Shown here: piece by piece, positions 27,030 through 36,838 of the stretch
How positions within the stretch are numbered: the first letter of the stretch is position 1
Layout: each line of letters begins with the position of its first letter
Assembly (NCBI GenBank): GCA_003132665.1
Contig: PKYN01000014.1
Location: forward strand, 1-64,000
Source: Actinomycetota bacterium
GTDB taxonomy: Bacteria > Actinomycetota > Thermoleophilia > Gaiellales > Gaiellaceae
Direction of reading: 5' to 3'
DNA: 64,000 nt
Notes under the pieces: generated by a model
Databases searched by the model: none
The model's input: only the letters and a program-made list of their open reading frames with translations
Told to the model about the DNA's origin: nothing
Program-made: the position numbers and the translations under genes

Positions 27030-28568
27030 CTACGCCGGCGTTTCGCGCAGATCCTTCTTCAGCACCTTGCCGAGCGCGTTCTTCGGCAGCTCGTCCAGGA
27101 TCACGACGTCTTTCGGCACCTTGTAGCTGGCCAGGCTGGGGCGGGCGTACGCGATCAGCTCCCTGGGCTTGACGCTCGCCTCGGGCTCGAGCACAACGAA
27201 GGCGCGCACGCTCTCGTCGCCGCTCTCGTCGCGGACGCCGACCACGGCCACCTCCGCCACCGCCGGGTGGGTGACGAGCGCCGCCTCGACCTCCGCGGGG
27301 TAGATGTTCAAGCCCTTGGCGATGATCAGATCTTTCTTGCGATCGACCAGCGTCAGGTAGCCGTCGGAGTCGAGGAAGCCGAGATCGCCCGTCTTCAGCC
27401 ACTCGCCGTCGGCGGTGAAGGACTCCTTCGTCTCTTCGGGCCGCTTGTAATAGCCGACCATGACGTTGGCGCCGCGTACTAAGACCTCGCCGATCTCGGA
27501 GGTCTCGAGCTCCTGCTCGTCGTCGTCGGCGATCTTGACGTCGATTCCGGGCAGCGGCAGGCCGACGGTACCCGGCTTGTGCGTGCCGTAGCGCGGATTG
27601 ACCGAGACGACCGGAGCGGCCTCGGTTAGTCCGTAGCCCTCGAGCAGCGCCGTGCCGAAGGTCTTCTCGAATTTCACCTGCACCTCGGCGGGCAGCGGAG
27701 CGGCCCCGGAGATGGCCATCTTGAGCGGGTTCAGCAGTCGCAGCAGCAGAGCCTTCGGCCCATGCACGTGGTGCACGAGCGCGGAGTAGACCTGCGGGAT
27801 GCAGCAGACAAGCGTCACCTTGTGCTTCCAGAGCTGCTTGAGGGCCGGCTGGAAGGGAAGCAGGCTCTCGATCACGACCGTTGTGGCTCCCAGGCGCAGC
27901 GGCAGAATCACGTTCGTCGACCAGGCGAAGGAGTGGAACATCGGCAGCACGCACATGACCCGGTCCTTCGCGCTCAGGTCGAAGGCGAGCTGGCAGGACT
28001 CGACGCACGAGAGCAGGTTGCGCTGCGTCAGCATCACGCCCTTGGGCAGCCCGGTCGTGCCGGCCGTGTAGATGAGTAGCGCGAGGTCGTCGGCGGTCAC
28101 CTCCGGCCCGGCCGTCTCGGCGAGCGGGTGGCGATAGATCGACTCCAACGCCGGCGCGTCTCCGTCCGGCTCGCCCAGGAAGACGTGCTTCAGCGTCGGC
28201 ACCGATTCCTGAACCTCGCGAATGGTGCGCAGGAAGCTCTTCGAGGTAAGGCAGCCCTTGACCTCGGCGTCGTTGAAGATATAGGCGATTCGATCGGCCT
28301 TCTCGAGGAAGTTGACGGGTACCGCGACGGCACCGAGCCTTGACAAGGCGAAGGAGAGGATGACGAACTCGGGACAGTTGCGCATCACGATGCCGAACGT
28401 GTCGCCCTTGCCGATGCCGAGCTCGGCCAGCCCGGCGGCGCAGCGCTCGATCGTCTGTTCGAACTCGCTGTAGCTCAGCTCCTGGCCCTTGAAGATGAAC
28501 GCCGGCCTGCTACCGCTGAGCTCGACGCTCCGGGCGAGCATCTCGTTGAGAGTGCGTGCTATCTCCAC
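27030..28568 (-). CDS. Long-chain acyl-CoA synthetase (AMP-forming)
   Basis: The enzyme (512 residues from GTG 28568) is an ANL-superfamily adenylate-forming ligase: P-loop IYTAGTTGLPKGVMLTQRN, GYGLTEAAPV, TGDLGFLDSDGYLTLVDRKK and the catalytic Lys in NALGKVLKK near the end. It would activate a fatty or aryl acid with ATP and join it to CoA. The GTG is preceded by GAGGAA at 9 nt; ATG 28604 and 28649 are in frame but lack ribosome sites. It is a single-gene unit. Confidence 0.9.
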   Translation of the reverse strand: MEIARTLNEMLARSVELSGSRPAFIFKGQELSYSEFEQTIERCAAGLAELGIGKGDTFGIVMRNCPEFVILSFALSRLGAVAVPVNFLEKADRIAYIFNDAEVKGCLTSKSFLRTIREVQESVPTLKHVFLGEPDGDAPALESIYRHPLAETAGPEVTADDLALLIYTAGTTGLPKGVMLTQRNLLSCVESCQLAFDLSAKDRVMCVLPMFHSFAWSTNVILPLRLGATTVVIESLLPFQPALKQLWKHKVTLVCCIPQVYSALVHHVHGPKALLLRLLNPLKMAISGAAPLPAEVQVKFEKTFGTALLEGYGLTEAAPVVSVNPRYGTHKPGTVGLPLPGIDVKIADDDEQELETSEIGEVLVRGANVMVGYYKRPEETKESFTADGEWLKTGDLGFLDSDGYLTLVDRKKDLIIAKGLNIYPAEVEAALVTHPAVAEVAVVGVRDESGDESVRAFVVLEPEASVKPRELIAYARPSLASYKVPKDVVILDELPKNALGKVLKKDLRETPA

Positions 28569-28692
28569 GTTTCGATTCCTCGCTTCTTCCGGGGGTCGAA
28601 TCATGCGGAGCTTAGAACCTTTTTCGCCGAGTTCGCGGGGAAGGCTCATCGAGATGCCGGTTGAGCGGTTCGGCCATGTCGCCTGAGGGCGA

Positions 28693-30207
28693 TCAGGCGA
28701 GCTGGCGGAGGTAGCGCCAGGCTTCGCGCAGCCCCGTCGGCCGAACGGCGATCACCACTCCGAAGTAAAGAACGCAGCCAACCGCGGCTGCCGCGAACGG
28801 CTCGAGAACGAACTTGAGCGGGACGAATATCGCCACCGCGGCCGCGCCGGCCGTCAGCGCCGCGATGCCGAGCCCGCGAGCAGTCGGGCCCAGCGCTTTT
28901 AGTTCTAGCAACATCAAAGCGACGACAAGTGCGGTTGTCAGAGCGAGCGCAACGGCCAGGCCCTCGAGCCCTCCGAGCGAAGCTGCGGCAAAGGCGAGCG
29001 GCACGTGTCCCACAAGGGCGGCAAGTGCCAGCAACGAGAGTCGCCGGCTCTTTCCGGACACGAACATGAGCGGGAAAGTGACGGCGAACGCCACGGAGGC
29101 GATCGCCCAGAGCGACAGGACGACAACCAGGAGTCCAAGCTGAGAGCCGACCTTGGCGCCGTATGCCGAACCGAGGAGTGTCCGCACGATGCGATCGCCC
29201 ACGAGGCCGAATACGCCGGCGCAGGCCCCGATCGCTATCACGGCCAGCCAGGACAGGGCAACCACATGTCGAGCGGCTCGCAGGGAGTCGAGGCCGATTC
29301 GCGCGAGCGGCACCGAGGTGACCAGGCTCAACGATGAGCTCGTCACGGCGACCACCGCGGCCACGATCAGATAGGCGTAGCTAAAGCTCGTCTGCGCTCC
29401 CACGCCTTGCTTGGCGGCGAGCGCCAGACAGATCAGGTAGATGAACTGTGTTACGAGCGGAAGCGAGACGCAGTTCGCTATTTCGGCTGCGCGGGAGCGG
29501 AAGGAGTACTGCGATGGTCGAACGGCCGCGGCAGGCATACGTTCCAAGAGCGCGCGGCGGATGAGGGCCAACAGAGGCGCTAGCAGTGCCACGGCGCCGT
29601 TGAGCGCCATGCCTCGCGGCAGTGCAATGAGCCCGTCCGGATGCACGCGAAGCAGAACGTAGGCAAGCCCGCTAACGCTGCCGAGCGCATAACCGGCCGC
29701 CGCTATCACGTAGTTATCTAGTGCCGCCAGCGAGCTGGCGGCGAGCCCCGCAAAGAGCTGCAACACCGCGGCCGCGACTATCCAAGGCAGAGCGTCGGCG
29801 GCAGTCTGCCGAGCTACCCCTGGGCCGGCGCCGGTGAGCAACCAGGCGACCGGGTTGGCCGCGCCAAGAGCGAGCAAGAGGAGGGGTAGGGAGAAACAGG
29901 TCATCGTCAACGCGTAGGCGGCGGCCTCCGAGCCGAGCCGCCGCTCTTGTCGTGCTCGAGCGAGAGCAGGCATTACCGCGACTCGAATGGAGCCCGCCGC
30001 GAAAGAGGCGACCAGGAAGACTCCGTAGGTCGCGTTGAAGCCGTCGGTGGCCGCGTTTCTCCCGAACCCGTGTCCAGCGATCACTCCGACGATCGCGGCC
30101 AACCCCATTTGCACAGCGAGCGCGATCGCCGTGACGGCACCGCTTCCGAGCGTGCTCGAACCTCTGGAGAGTGCCGGCTTTTTCACCAGCGCAGAGCCTA
30201 CCGCCAT
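28693..30207 (-). CDS. MurJ/Wzx-type lipid-linked flippase
   Basis: The 504-residue protein has about 14 hydrophobic helices and the MOP-superfamily pattern of MurJ or Wzx flippases (GFGRNAATDGFNATYGVFLV near the start, as in MurJ). It should move a lipid-linked sugar or oligosaccharide across the membrane. Next to an exopolysaccharide locus it is more likely the flippase for that polymer than a housekeeping MurJ; the sequence alone does not settle this. A low-GC gap separates it from the divergent acetyltransferase. Confidence 0.8.
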   Translation of the reverse strand: MAVGSALVKKPALSRGSSTLGSGAVTAIALAVQMGLAAIVGVIAGHGFGRNAATDGFNATYGVFLVASFAAGSIRVAVMPALARARQERRLGSEAAAYALTMTCFSLPLLLLALGAANPVAWLLTGAGPGVARQTAADALPWIVAAAVLQLFAGLAASSLAALDNYVIAAAGYALGSVSGLAYVLLRVHPDGLIALPRGMALNGAVALLAPLLALIRRALLERMPAAAVRPSQYSFRSRAAEIANCVSLPLVTQFIYLICLALAAKQGVGAQTSFSYAYLIVAAVVAVTSSSLSLVTSVPLARIGLDSLRAARHVVALSWLAVIAIGACAGVFGLVGDRIVRTLLGSAYGAKVGSQLGLLVVVLSLWAIASVAFAVTFPLMFVSGKSRRLSLLALAALVGHVPLAFAAASLGGLEGLAVALALTTALVVALMLLELKALGPTARGLGIAALTAGAAAVAIFVPLKFVLEPFAAAAVGCVLYFGVVIAVRPTGLREAWRYLRQLA

Positions 30208-30524
30208 GAGGAAGACCAGCTCGCATGAAAACGCTCCTCACGTAGCCAGTCGCCGCCGGCGCCTCGAAGGAGTAGGCCGCCGGCATGGGGCAAGAACGGG
30301 AGTCGCAATCTAGTAACGAGAGCCGATGTGGACTACGTCTTGCTGACGGTGCTTTCTATGACGCGCCTGCATGAAGCGGAAACCGTTACTGTCTGGCGAA
30401 GTTGAGTGATGCCGTTCCCAAACTCTCGATTTGCGCTTGATAGGTGTTATCGCTCGCAGATCCAGAGTCACAGCGATACGTCGGCCGATTTGCGAGCAAC
30501 CAGTATGAGCGAGTTAATCACGTC
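30208..30524. other. Divergent intergenic region, lower GC
   Basis: About 317 nt between the flippase and the acetyltransferase. The right half is visibly AT-richer than the rest of the window. It should contain the two divergent promoters. No operator, repeat or small gene was identified. Confidence 0.4.
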
Positions 30525-31118
30525 ATGAAAATCGGCATTGTTACGCGTCGGCTGGCGCGAAAGAGGCTTATGCGTCTCTTTTCTATCCGCAGTCGTTTTG
30601 ACGTCGGGCGTTGCACTTATGGTGAACCCGACGTCTATCAATGGGGAGAAGCTTCAACCCTCAGGGTCGGAGCCTTTTGTTCATTTGCCGATGGTATATC
30701 GATATACCTCGGAGGCGATCACCGCGTCGATTGGATAACTACCTATCCCTTTACGCATTTCCGGAAAAGCGCTAAACACATCGAGGGCCACCCGCACACG
30801 AAGGGCGATGTAAGCATCGGGAACGACGTTTGGATCGGAAACGGCGCCACTATTCTCTCCGGCGTAACGATCGGCGACGGGGCGGTTATCGGAGCTTATG
30901 CCGTCGTGGCGAAGGACGTTCCTCCATACACGATCATCGTTGGAAACCCGGCCACCCCCGTGCGCAAGCGCTTCTCAGACGATGAGATAGCGACTCTCGA
31001 GCGGATAGCGTGGTGGCGCTGGCCCGACTCGCTAATTGACGAGGCCATGCCGTTACTGCTGTCTAGTGACATTTCCGCGCTCGCGGCTTTCGTGGATATG
31101 CATATCGACGCGACCTAG
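30525..31118 (+). CDS. CatB-like O-acetyltransferase (left-handed beta-helix)
   Basis: The 197-residue enzyme shows hexapeptide repeats ([20 protein letters not shown]) and the xenobiotic/CatB-type loop [19 protein letters not shown] with the probable catalytic His. It would acetylate a sugar hydroxyl from acetyl-CoA. ATG 30525 is preferred because it starts just before the fold; the frame runs back to 30444. Its codon choice uses more A/T than neighbours, which suggests recent transfer into the polysaccharide locus. Confidence 0.85.
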   Translation: MKIGIVTRRLARKRLMRLFSIRSRFDVGRCTYGEPDVYQWGEASTLRVGAFCSFADGISIYLGGDHRVDWITTYPFTHFRKSAKHIEGHPHTKGDVSIGNDVWIGNGATILSGVTIGDGAVIGAYAVVAKDVPPYTIIVGNPATPVRKRFSDDEIATLERIAWWRWPDSLIDEAMPLLLSSDISALAAFVDMHIDAT

Positions 31119-31240
31119 GGCGTATGAAGTGCGCCGGTCCTGAGGAATGATCTGAACCGGCGGCGGCAAATCTCGCGCTGATCAGAACCTATCGCCGCAA
31201 CGAAGTCACTGACGTAGACGAGCCATGAGTTGTGGAGCGA

Positions 31241-31618
31241 CTAATCGTCGTCGCCGCTGCTGTCCGCCTGCTCGCGCTCGCGCAGCCGCGTCTCGAGCAG
31301 AGCCAGCTTCTGAGCGAGTGTCACGTTCTGATCGGTAAGGCGCGAGAGCACGATCGAGAAGTGAAGCACCAGCACGAGCATGAAGAAGAGAATGGCTGCG
31401 AAGAAAATCGACGGCGGGTAGGTCTTTACGCCGGCCCAACCGGCCAGCGTGTTGAGGCTTTCGCGCCAGAGCGCCAGCGTCAGCAGGGCGAGGCCGGTGA
31501 CGACCCAGATCAGGGCGTAGCGCTCGCGTAGATGCCGGCGGCGAATCAACTCGAAGATGACCCCGAGCATGATGAAGGCTGCAATCGCGCCGATTATCGA
31601 GACTCTCAAAGGTGTCAT
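31241..31618 (-). CDS. DUF2304 membrane protein
   Basis: A 125-residue protein with three helices (about 5-22, 35-55, 68-95) and a cytoplasmic coiled-coil tail (LAQKLALLETRLRE). This is the DUF2304 layout, usually found next to polyprenyl-phosphate glycosyltransferases. Its ATG overlaps the stop of the upstream glycosyltransferase by 4 nt (ATGA), so the two are coupled. It may anchor or assist that enzyme. Confidence 0.85.
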   Translation of the reverse strand: MTPLRVSIIGAIAAFIMLGVIFELIRRRHLRERYALIWVVTGLALLTLALWRESLNTLAGWAGVKTYPPSIFFAAILFFMLVLVLHFSIVLSRLTDQNVTLAQKLALLETRLREREQADSSGDDD

Positions 31619-32391
31619 TCGTCCTCCAGAGGTGCTTTACGGGATCGGAACAAGTAGACGAACAGGGCCAGCAAGACCTTGGTGATGTAGTAGAGGGAGC
31701 GCAGCGCGGTGATCGAGGAGCGTCCGCCCGCGCGCTCGCGCATCCGCACCGGTACTTCCTTCAGGCGGAGGCGGTGCTTGACGACCATCACGGTCGCCTC
31801 GACCTCGGGGTAGTCCTGCGGGTACTCGGCGGCGAACAGGGCAATGCCGCGCCGGTTGACGGCTCGGAAGCCGGAGGTGGTGTCGGTGAGGCGCTGGTGT
31901 GCGATCGCCGAGACGGTGAACGCGAAGAGCCGGATGCCGATGCGGCGGGTGAAGGAGGAGCGGAAGGTCGGTTGGCCGGCGAAGCGTGAGCCTACGACCA
32001 GATCGGCCTCGTCGCGCTGAAGCGGAGCGAGAAGCGCCGGCAGCTCGGCCGGATCGTGCTGACCGTCGCCGTCGATCTGCACCGCCAGGTCGAAGTCATT
32101 CATTCGCGCGAAGCGGAAGCCCGTTTGCATCGCGCCGCCGATGCCCAGATTGAAGGGCAGGGTTACGACGTGCACGCCGCGTGCGCGCGCAACCTCGCTG
32201 GTGTTGTCGCCGGATCCGTCGTCGATGACGACGATCTCGAAAGCGGAGTCGAAAGCTCGTATCTCGTCGATCACGCCTGCCACGGACTCCTGCTCGTTGA
32301 AGGCGGGGATGATGGCCAGACGGCGCGGGAAAGAGAGTTCGAATGAACCTCCTCGCGCCGAAGCGGCGGCGGTTGTTCTCGCTGACTTCAT
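31615..32391 (-). CDS. Family 2 glycosyltransferase (polyprenyl-phosphate sugar transferase type)
   Basis: The 258-residue GT-A enzyme has RLAIIPAFNEQESV, VVIDDGSGDNTSEVA and the metal-binding QIDGDGQHDP, then VGSRF and a late DTTSGFRAVN motif, as in dolichol/polyprenyl-phosphate mannosyl- or glucosyltransferases. It probably loads a sugar from a nucleotide donor onto a lipid phosphate carrier. The first 25 residues look like a non-conserved leader. It is coupled to DUF2304. Confidence 0.9.
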   Translation of the reverse strand: MKSARTTAAASARGGSFELSFPRRLAIIPAFNEQESVAGVIDEIRAFDSAFEIVVIDDGSGDNTSEVARARGVHVVTLPFNLGIGGAMQTGFRFARMNDFDLAVQIDGDGQHDPAELPALLAPLQRDEADLVVGSRFAGQPTFRSSFTRRIGIRLFAFTVSAIAHQRLTDTTSGFRAVNRRGIALFAAEYPQDYPEVEATVMVVKHRLRLKEVPVRMRERAGGRSSITALRSLYYITKVLLALFVYLFRSRKAPLEDE

Positions 32392-32451
32392 CCGCTGTCA
32401 GTATGGCGCAGCGATCTGACCGCGCGAGCGCAGATCCAGCTCCAGCGCGCC

Positions 32452-33384
32452 CTAGCCGAGCTTGTGCCCGAGCGACTCGATCAGGCGCCCGAGCCCCTCT
32501 TCTAGCCGCACCTGCGGCTCCCAGCCGAGCAGCTCGCGCGCACGCGTGATGTCCGGCTTGCGAACCTGCGGATCGTCCACCGGCAGTGCCTCGAACACGA
32601 TCTCGCTCGAGCTGCCGGTTACCTTCACGACCGTCTGAGCCATCTCCAGCAGGGTCATCTCGGTTGGGTTGCCGATGTTGACGGGCTCGTGCTCGCCGCT
32701 TTCCGCGAGCAGGATCAAACCGCGCACGAGATCGTCCACGTAACAGAACGAGCGCGTCTGTGAGCCGTCGCCGAAGACGGTCAGCGGCTTGTTGTCGAGC
32801 GCCTGGCGCACGAAGGTCGGAACCGCCCGCCCGTCGAACGGTCGCATGCGCGGACCATAGGTGTTGAAGATGCGGACGATCGATGTGTCCACGCCTTGCT
32901 GGCGGTGATAGGCCATCGTCAGAGCCTCGGCGTAGCGCTTGGCCTCGTCATACACGCCGCGCGGTCCAATCGGGTTGACGTTGCCCCAGTAGCTCTCCGG
33001 CTGCGGATGGATGAGCGGGTCGCCGTAAACCTCGCTGGTCGAAGCGAGCAGGAAGCGCGCCCGCTTGAACTTGGCCAGGCCGAGCGCGTTGTGAGTGCCG
33101 TAAGAGCCGACCTTGAGCGTGTGCAAGGGGAGGCGCGCGTAGTCGATCGGGCTGGCCGGGCTGGCCAGGTGGAAGACGAAGTCGACGCATTCGTTGAGCT
33201 CGATGTGATGCGTCACGTCCTGGTTGAGAAAGACGAACTCGTCGTCGCGGATGTGCTCGATGTTCTGAAGGTTGCCGGTGTCGAGGTTGTCGACGCAGAT
33301 GACGCGCATTCCCTTGGCGAGGAGCGCTTCACACAGATGGGAGCCGAGAAACCCGGCTCCGCCGGTCACGACGGCGGTTGGCAC
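32452..33384 (-). CDS. UDP-glucuronate decarboxylase (UDP-xylose synthase)
   Basis: The 310-residue extended SDR has [36 protein letters not shown], the YxxxK in [12 protein letters not shown] and [10 protein letters not shown], the full pattern of UXS-type enzymes that convert UDP-glucuronate to UDP-xylose using bound NAD+. The start is GTG 33384. It would supply a pentose donor for the polymer. It sits in the locus between the GH114-like hydrolase and glycosyltransferase genes. Confidence 0.9.
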   Translation of the reverse strand: MPTAVVTGGAGFLGSHLCEALLAKGMRVICVDNLDTGNLQNIEHIRDDEFVFLNQDVTHHIELNECVDFVFHLASPASPIDYARLPLHTLKVGSYGTHNALGLAKFKRARFLLASTSEVYGDPLIHPQPESYWGNVNPIGPRGVYDEAKRYAEALTMAYHRQQGVDTSIVRIFNTYGPRMRPFDGRAVPTFVRQALDNKPLTVFGDGSQTRSFCYVDDLVRGLILLAESGEHEPVNIGNPTEMTLLEMAQTVVKVTGSSSEIVFEALPVDDPQVRKPDITRARELLGWEPQVRLEEGLGRLIESLGHKLG

Positions 33385-33418
33385 AGCGAGATCATATCCT
33401 GGCCGGCCGAGAGAGTGG

Positions 33419-34288
33419 CTAGCTACAGAGGAACGGCTGCGCCGGAATCCGTCTCAGGAAGACGTCCGAGACGTAGGGGAGAGCGCCGGCCGAGCAGGCG
33501 TTTCGCACCGCGATCAGCGTCTCTTTCGTTTTTCGGGCGGCGAGGTAGTCGGTGGCCGTCACCTTCAGGCCGGCGCGGCGGTAGCGGCGGATTTCTCCCT
33601 GCGCCCGGGCGACGTCGCCCGCTCCCTGGCGGAAATAGGCGTGGCGGTCGAAGTCGTAGCTGAAACTGACGTCCTCGAAGTTGATGCCGTCGTAGAAGCG
33701 CCTGAGCGGCCAATTCACGTCCGCGCCGTTCTGGGCCATGAGCAGTTTGCCGCGCGCCCGCACCAAGCGCGCGAGCCCGGCAACGAGGGCTCGCATCCCG
33801 GGCTTCTGCGCCGCGTGCGTCTCGGTCATGTCGGTGTTGTCGAGAAAGAGCCCGTCGAAGCCCTTGGCCAGCATCGCGGGCGCGACGCGCTCCAGCATGA
33901 GCGAGCGAAAACCGGCGGCGTTCACGTTTGCGTACCACTCGCCCCAGTCGCCCCAGTAGTCGATCCGGTAGGGCTTGGCGGCGTTGTACCAGCCGCGATA
34001 GCTCTCGATCGTGCCAACGTCGAGGTAGGCGAGGACGAGCCCGCCACTCGAGCGTCGAATGGCTGCGACCTCCTTGGCGGTCGCGCTTTCTCCATCCACC
34101 ACGACGAGGTCGAAGCGGGCGTAGCGCCCGCTCAGGTTGCCGGCGAGCGTGCCGTCGCCGATCGCGAAGGCGAAGGAGCGAGCAGCGGCGAGACGAGTCT
34201 CTCTGCCCGGCTTAGCCGCGGAGCCGGTCTCGATTGAGACGGCGAGAGCGAATGCGGCGGCGAACGCGAGAAAACCGAGGCGCTTCAC
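33419..34288 (-). CDS. Secreted GH114-like glycoside hydrolase
   Basis: The 289-residue protein has a signal peptide (1-25, [20 protein letters not shown]) and a TIM-barrel domain like TM1410/GH114 endo-alpha-1,4-polygalactosaminidases: [30 protein letters not shown] (acidic residues likely catalytic), LLMAQNGAD and [10 protein letters not shown]. It probably trims the secreted polysaccharide or biofilm matrix made by this locus, a role known for relatives that sit beside exopolysaccharide synthases. Confidence 0.85.
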   Translation of the reverse strand: MKRLGFLAFAAAFALAVSIETGSAAKPGRETRLAAARSFAFAIGDGTLAGNLSGRYARFDLVVVDGESATAKEVAAIRRSSGGLVLAYLDVGTIESYRGWYNAAKPYRIDYWGDWGEWYANVNAAGFRSLMLERVAPAMLAKGFDGLFLDNTDMTETHAAQKPGMRALVAGLARLVRARGKLLMAQNGADVNWPLRRFYDGINFEDVSFSYDFDRHAYFRQGAGDVARAQGEIRRYRRAGLKVTATDYLAARKTKETLIAVRNACSAGALPYVSDVFLRRIPAQPFLCS

Positions 34289-34316
34289 GACTGCAGCCTA
34301 GGTCGGCGCGGGCCTT

Positions 34317-35186
34317 CTAGCTAGTGCGCCGGCGCCGTGTTTCGGGCAGAGCCAGCGCCACCAGGCCGCCGACCAGGAGCCCGAGAGCGCCGCCGACCAG
34401 GAGACCGCTCTTTCGGCTGCGGCCCGCTGTCTTGGCCGCCCTCTTGGCCGCGGTCACGATCTTGCCCTGCTCAACCGTCTTGGCCTGCGCGAGCAGCAGC
34501 TGATCGGTCTGAATCTCGTCGGTCAGGGTTCCGCGACGCTGCTCGAAAATCGTGGCTTGGGTCAGCTGCTCGGCCGCGCCGGCCGAGCCGGAGGCGACTG
34601 CGGCGTTGACCTTGCTCAAGTTCTTGTCGATCGCGGCGATCTGCTGATTGGACGATGCGATCTGCGCTTTGAGAACGGCGACCTTCGCATTCGGATAATC
34701 GGAGACGCGGGAGAGCACCAGCGCGGCAAGCTCGTTGGTGGCGTCGGTGACGGCCTTTCGCGGCGCGTTGGCCTGTATCGAGATGCTCACCAGTGGCGTC
34801 TGGCCCAGCTTGGAGAGCGAGCCCTGCACGGTCGCCGTCGAGATGCCCGAGCTGAGCTTCTTCAGCGGCAGTCCGGATTGCTTCGAAACCTGGTCGAGGA
34901 CGCCCTTGTCGTGCGCGAGGGTGCTGACGGTGCTCGGGTTGGTGCTGAGGCTCTGAATCTGGGCCGAGCTGCTGACCGCGAGCGGCTGCCCCAGGTAGAT
35001 GGTCGCCTTGGCCTTGTAAAGCTTGCTGCCTCCGAGAGTCAGCGCCACGCCGATCACGGCGCCGATCGCGAGCCCGGCGAGCAGGAGCCACCAGCCGCGC
35101 GCGAGCTTTCGTAGATAGCGCCCGAAATCGACCTCTTGCTCGAACTCGATCTCGCGCTGCTCACCGGTGCGCTTGGTAGGGCTCAT
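34317..35186 (-). CDS. Wzz-like polysaccharide chain-length/co-polymerase protein
   Basis: A 289-residue protein with helices at about 31-52 and 259-279 enclosing an extracytoplasmic coiled-coil domain (AQIASSNQQIAAIDKNLSKV), the Wzz/PCP topology. The C-terminal tail is short and basic (PETRRRRTS) without a tyrosine-kinase domain. It should control chain length and export of the polymer. Confidence 0.85.
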   Translation of the reverse strand: MSPTKRTGEQREIEFEQEVDFGRYLRKLARGWWLLLAGLAIGAVIGVALTLGGSKLYKAKATIYLGQPLAVSSSAQIQSLSTNPSTVSTLAHDKGVLDQVSKQSGLPLKKLSSGISTATVQGSLSKLGQTPLVSISIQANAPRKAVTDATNELAALVLSRVSDYPNAKVAVLKAQIASSNQQIAAIDKNLSKVNAAVASGSAGAAEQLTQATIFEQRRGTLTDEIQTDQLLLAQAKTVEQGKIVTAAKRAAKTAGRSRKSGLLVGGALGLLVGGLVALALPETRRRRTS

Positions 35187-35234
35187 CGAGCGGGCATCCT
35201 AGCGGAGCCTTGCTTGCGGAGGAAGAGGAGGTGC

Positions 35235-36230
35235 CTAGCTCTCGGCCGGGACAGGGCGGTCGAGCGGGACGAGCGTGCCGTCGTCTCCGATCTTCATCAC
35301 GACCTGGGAGTAGTAGCGCAACATCAAGACGCCCTCTTCGAACTCGCCCACGTGTGGCTCGGGATGCTCGCCGGCCGCCAGCGCCATGATCAGCTCGGGG
35401 TAGTGCGAGCCGGCCGCCAGCGGTAGCGCGAAGGCGCCGCCGAAGCGCGGATTGACGTCGGTGATCTCGAGGCGCCCGTTGGTCTCGCGGAAGCACTGGA
35501 CAGTGGCCGGGCCGCGCAGGCGCATCGTCTCTCCAACGCGGCGCCCAAGCTCGATCAGCTCCGGGTCGCGGACGGACATTCCCTTGATCGACTCACCGCC
35601 TTTGGAGTGGATCATCGAGCGCGGAATCGCGTTCAGGCAGCGGCTGTCCAGGTCGCAGAAGATGTCCACCGAGAACTCGGTGCCCTGGCACTGCTTCTGA
35701 ACCATCGAGGCCACCTCGGTGTAGCTCAAGAAGAAGTCCAGCTCCTCGCGGTTGCGAGCGCGGTAGATGTGGTTGCCGCTGAAACCCTCGCGGGCCTTGA
35801 CCAGCACGGGGTAGCAGTCGATCTCGTCGGGCAGGTCATCGGGCAGCCAGGTGCTGGGCGAGTCGATGCCGTGCGCACAGAAGAAGACGTGCGCGTTGTA
35901 CTTGTCGGCCGTGTTCTCGATCACGTCGCGGTCGGGCAAGAGCACGAGCGCCGGCGCGAGCGCTTCCCTCGATGCGGGCTCGGAGAGGACGCGGTGGTCG
36001 AAGTCGGTCAAGGGGACGATGACGTCGACCCCGCGCTCACGTACGAGCTCGGCCAAAGCCGGAATGTAGTCGGGCTCGGTGAACCCCGGAACGAGCGCGT
36101 AGCTGCTGGCGCGATGGAGAGTCGGCGCGAGGATGCTCGTGTCGGTGGCGATCGTCGTGGCGCCGGCCTCGTTGAAGGCGTCGATCATGTCCACGCGCTG
36201 GCCGGTGCAGGTGAAAAGGACGACTGTCAC
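35235..36230 (-). CDS. ATP-grasp ligase
   Basis: The 331-residue enzyme resembles carbamoyl-phosphate-synthase-type ATP-grasp proteins: PVLVKAREGFSGNHIYRARN is the grasp loop, EFSVDIFCDLD and ITDVNPRFGGAFALPLAAGS give the metal and nucleotide site. It would join a carboxylate to an amine. In a polysaccharide locus a likely job is adding an amino acid to a sugar, but the substrate is not evident. Start is GTG 36230; the divergent DUF218 gene begins 52 nt away. Confidence 0.85.
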   Translation of the reverse strand: MTVVLFTCTGQRVDMIDAFNEAGATTIATDTSILAPTLHRASSYALVPGFTEPDYIPALAELVRERGVDVIVPLTDFDHRVLSEPASREALAPALVLLPDRDVIENTADKYNAHVFFCAHGIDSPSTWLPDDLPDEIDCYPVLVKAREGFSGNHIYRARNREELDFFLSYTEVASMVQKQCQGTEFSVDIFCDLDSRCLNAIPRSMIHSKGGESIKGMSVRDPELIELGRRVGETMRLRGPATVQCFRETNGRLEITDVNPRFGGAFALPLAAGSHYPELIMALAAGEHPEPHVGEFEEGVLMLRYYSQVVMKIGDDGTLVPLDRPVPAES

Positions 36231-36282
36231 GACGTGAGAGGGTACCGGTACGCGCGAATCGGCGAGCAGCGAAGATACGGAG

Positions 36283-36822
36283 ATGCTTCGCTTGCTATTC
36301 CGATTGGCACTGGTCGTCCTTGGCGCCTGGCTCGTCCTGGCCCTCTACCTCTTCGTCTGGCCGAGCCAGGATCATCCACGTCGCGCTGCCGCGATCATCG
36401 TTCTGGCCGGTGACGGGGCGCATCGTTTTCCGCGCGCGCTCTCACTCGCCCGCGCCGGTGTGGCCCCGGTTCTCGTCGTTTCGGACGGGGCTCAATCGGA
36501 GTGGGCGCCCTCGAGAAAGCTGTGCGCCAACCCGCGCGGCCATGGTTTCCGGGTCATCTGTTTCCGTCCCGCGCCTTACTCGACTCGGGGCGAGGCTCGC
36601 CGCGCGCTGGCCCTCGCCGAGCGATACCACTGGCGCTCGCTGCTCGTGGTCACCTCGACCTACCACCTCTTCCGCGCGCGCCTGCTCTTCGATCGCTGCC
36701 TGAACGGACATGCTCGCGTCTACGCGACCGGGACCGACGACAACCTCGCCTGGCTACCGCTCAACATGGTCAGCGAGACGGTCAAGCTCGGCCTCGTTTT
36801 CACCACGCGCCGCGGCTGCTGA
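36283..36822 (+). CDS. DUF218 (YdcF/SanA-like) membrane protein
   Basis: The 179-residue protein has one N-terminal helix (LFRLALVVLGAWLVLALYLF) and the DUF218 fold: AAAIIVLAGDGAHRFPRAL, APVLVVSDGAQ, STRGEARRALALAERYHWRS and VVTSTYHLFRARLLFDRC. Relatives act near the envelope in sugar or murein metabolism. It is the only plus-strand gene inside the polysaccharide cluster and is divergent from the ATP-grasp gene. Confidence 0.85.
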   Translation: MLRLLFRLALVVLGAWLVLALYLFVWPSQDHPRRAAAIIVLAGDGAHRFPRALSLARAGVAPVLVVSDGAQSEWAPSRKLCANPRGHGFRVICFRPAPYSTRGEARRALALAERYHWRSLLVVTSTYHLFRARLLFDRCLNGHARVYATGTDDNLAWLPLNMVSETVKLGLVFTTRRGC

Positions 36823-36838
36823 GCCGTCGCTCGGGCGG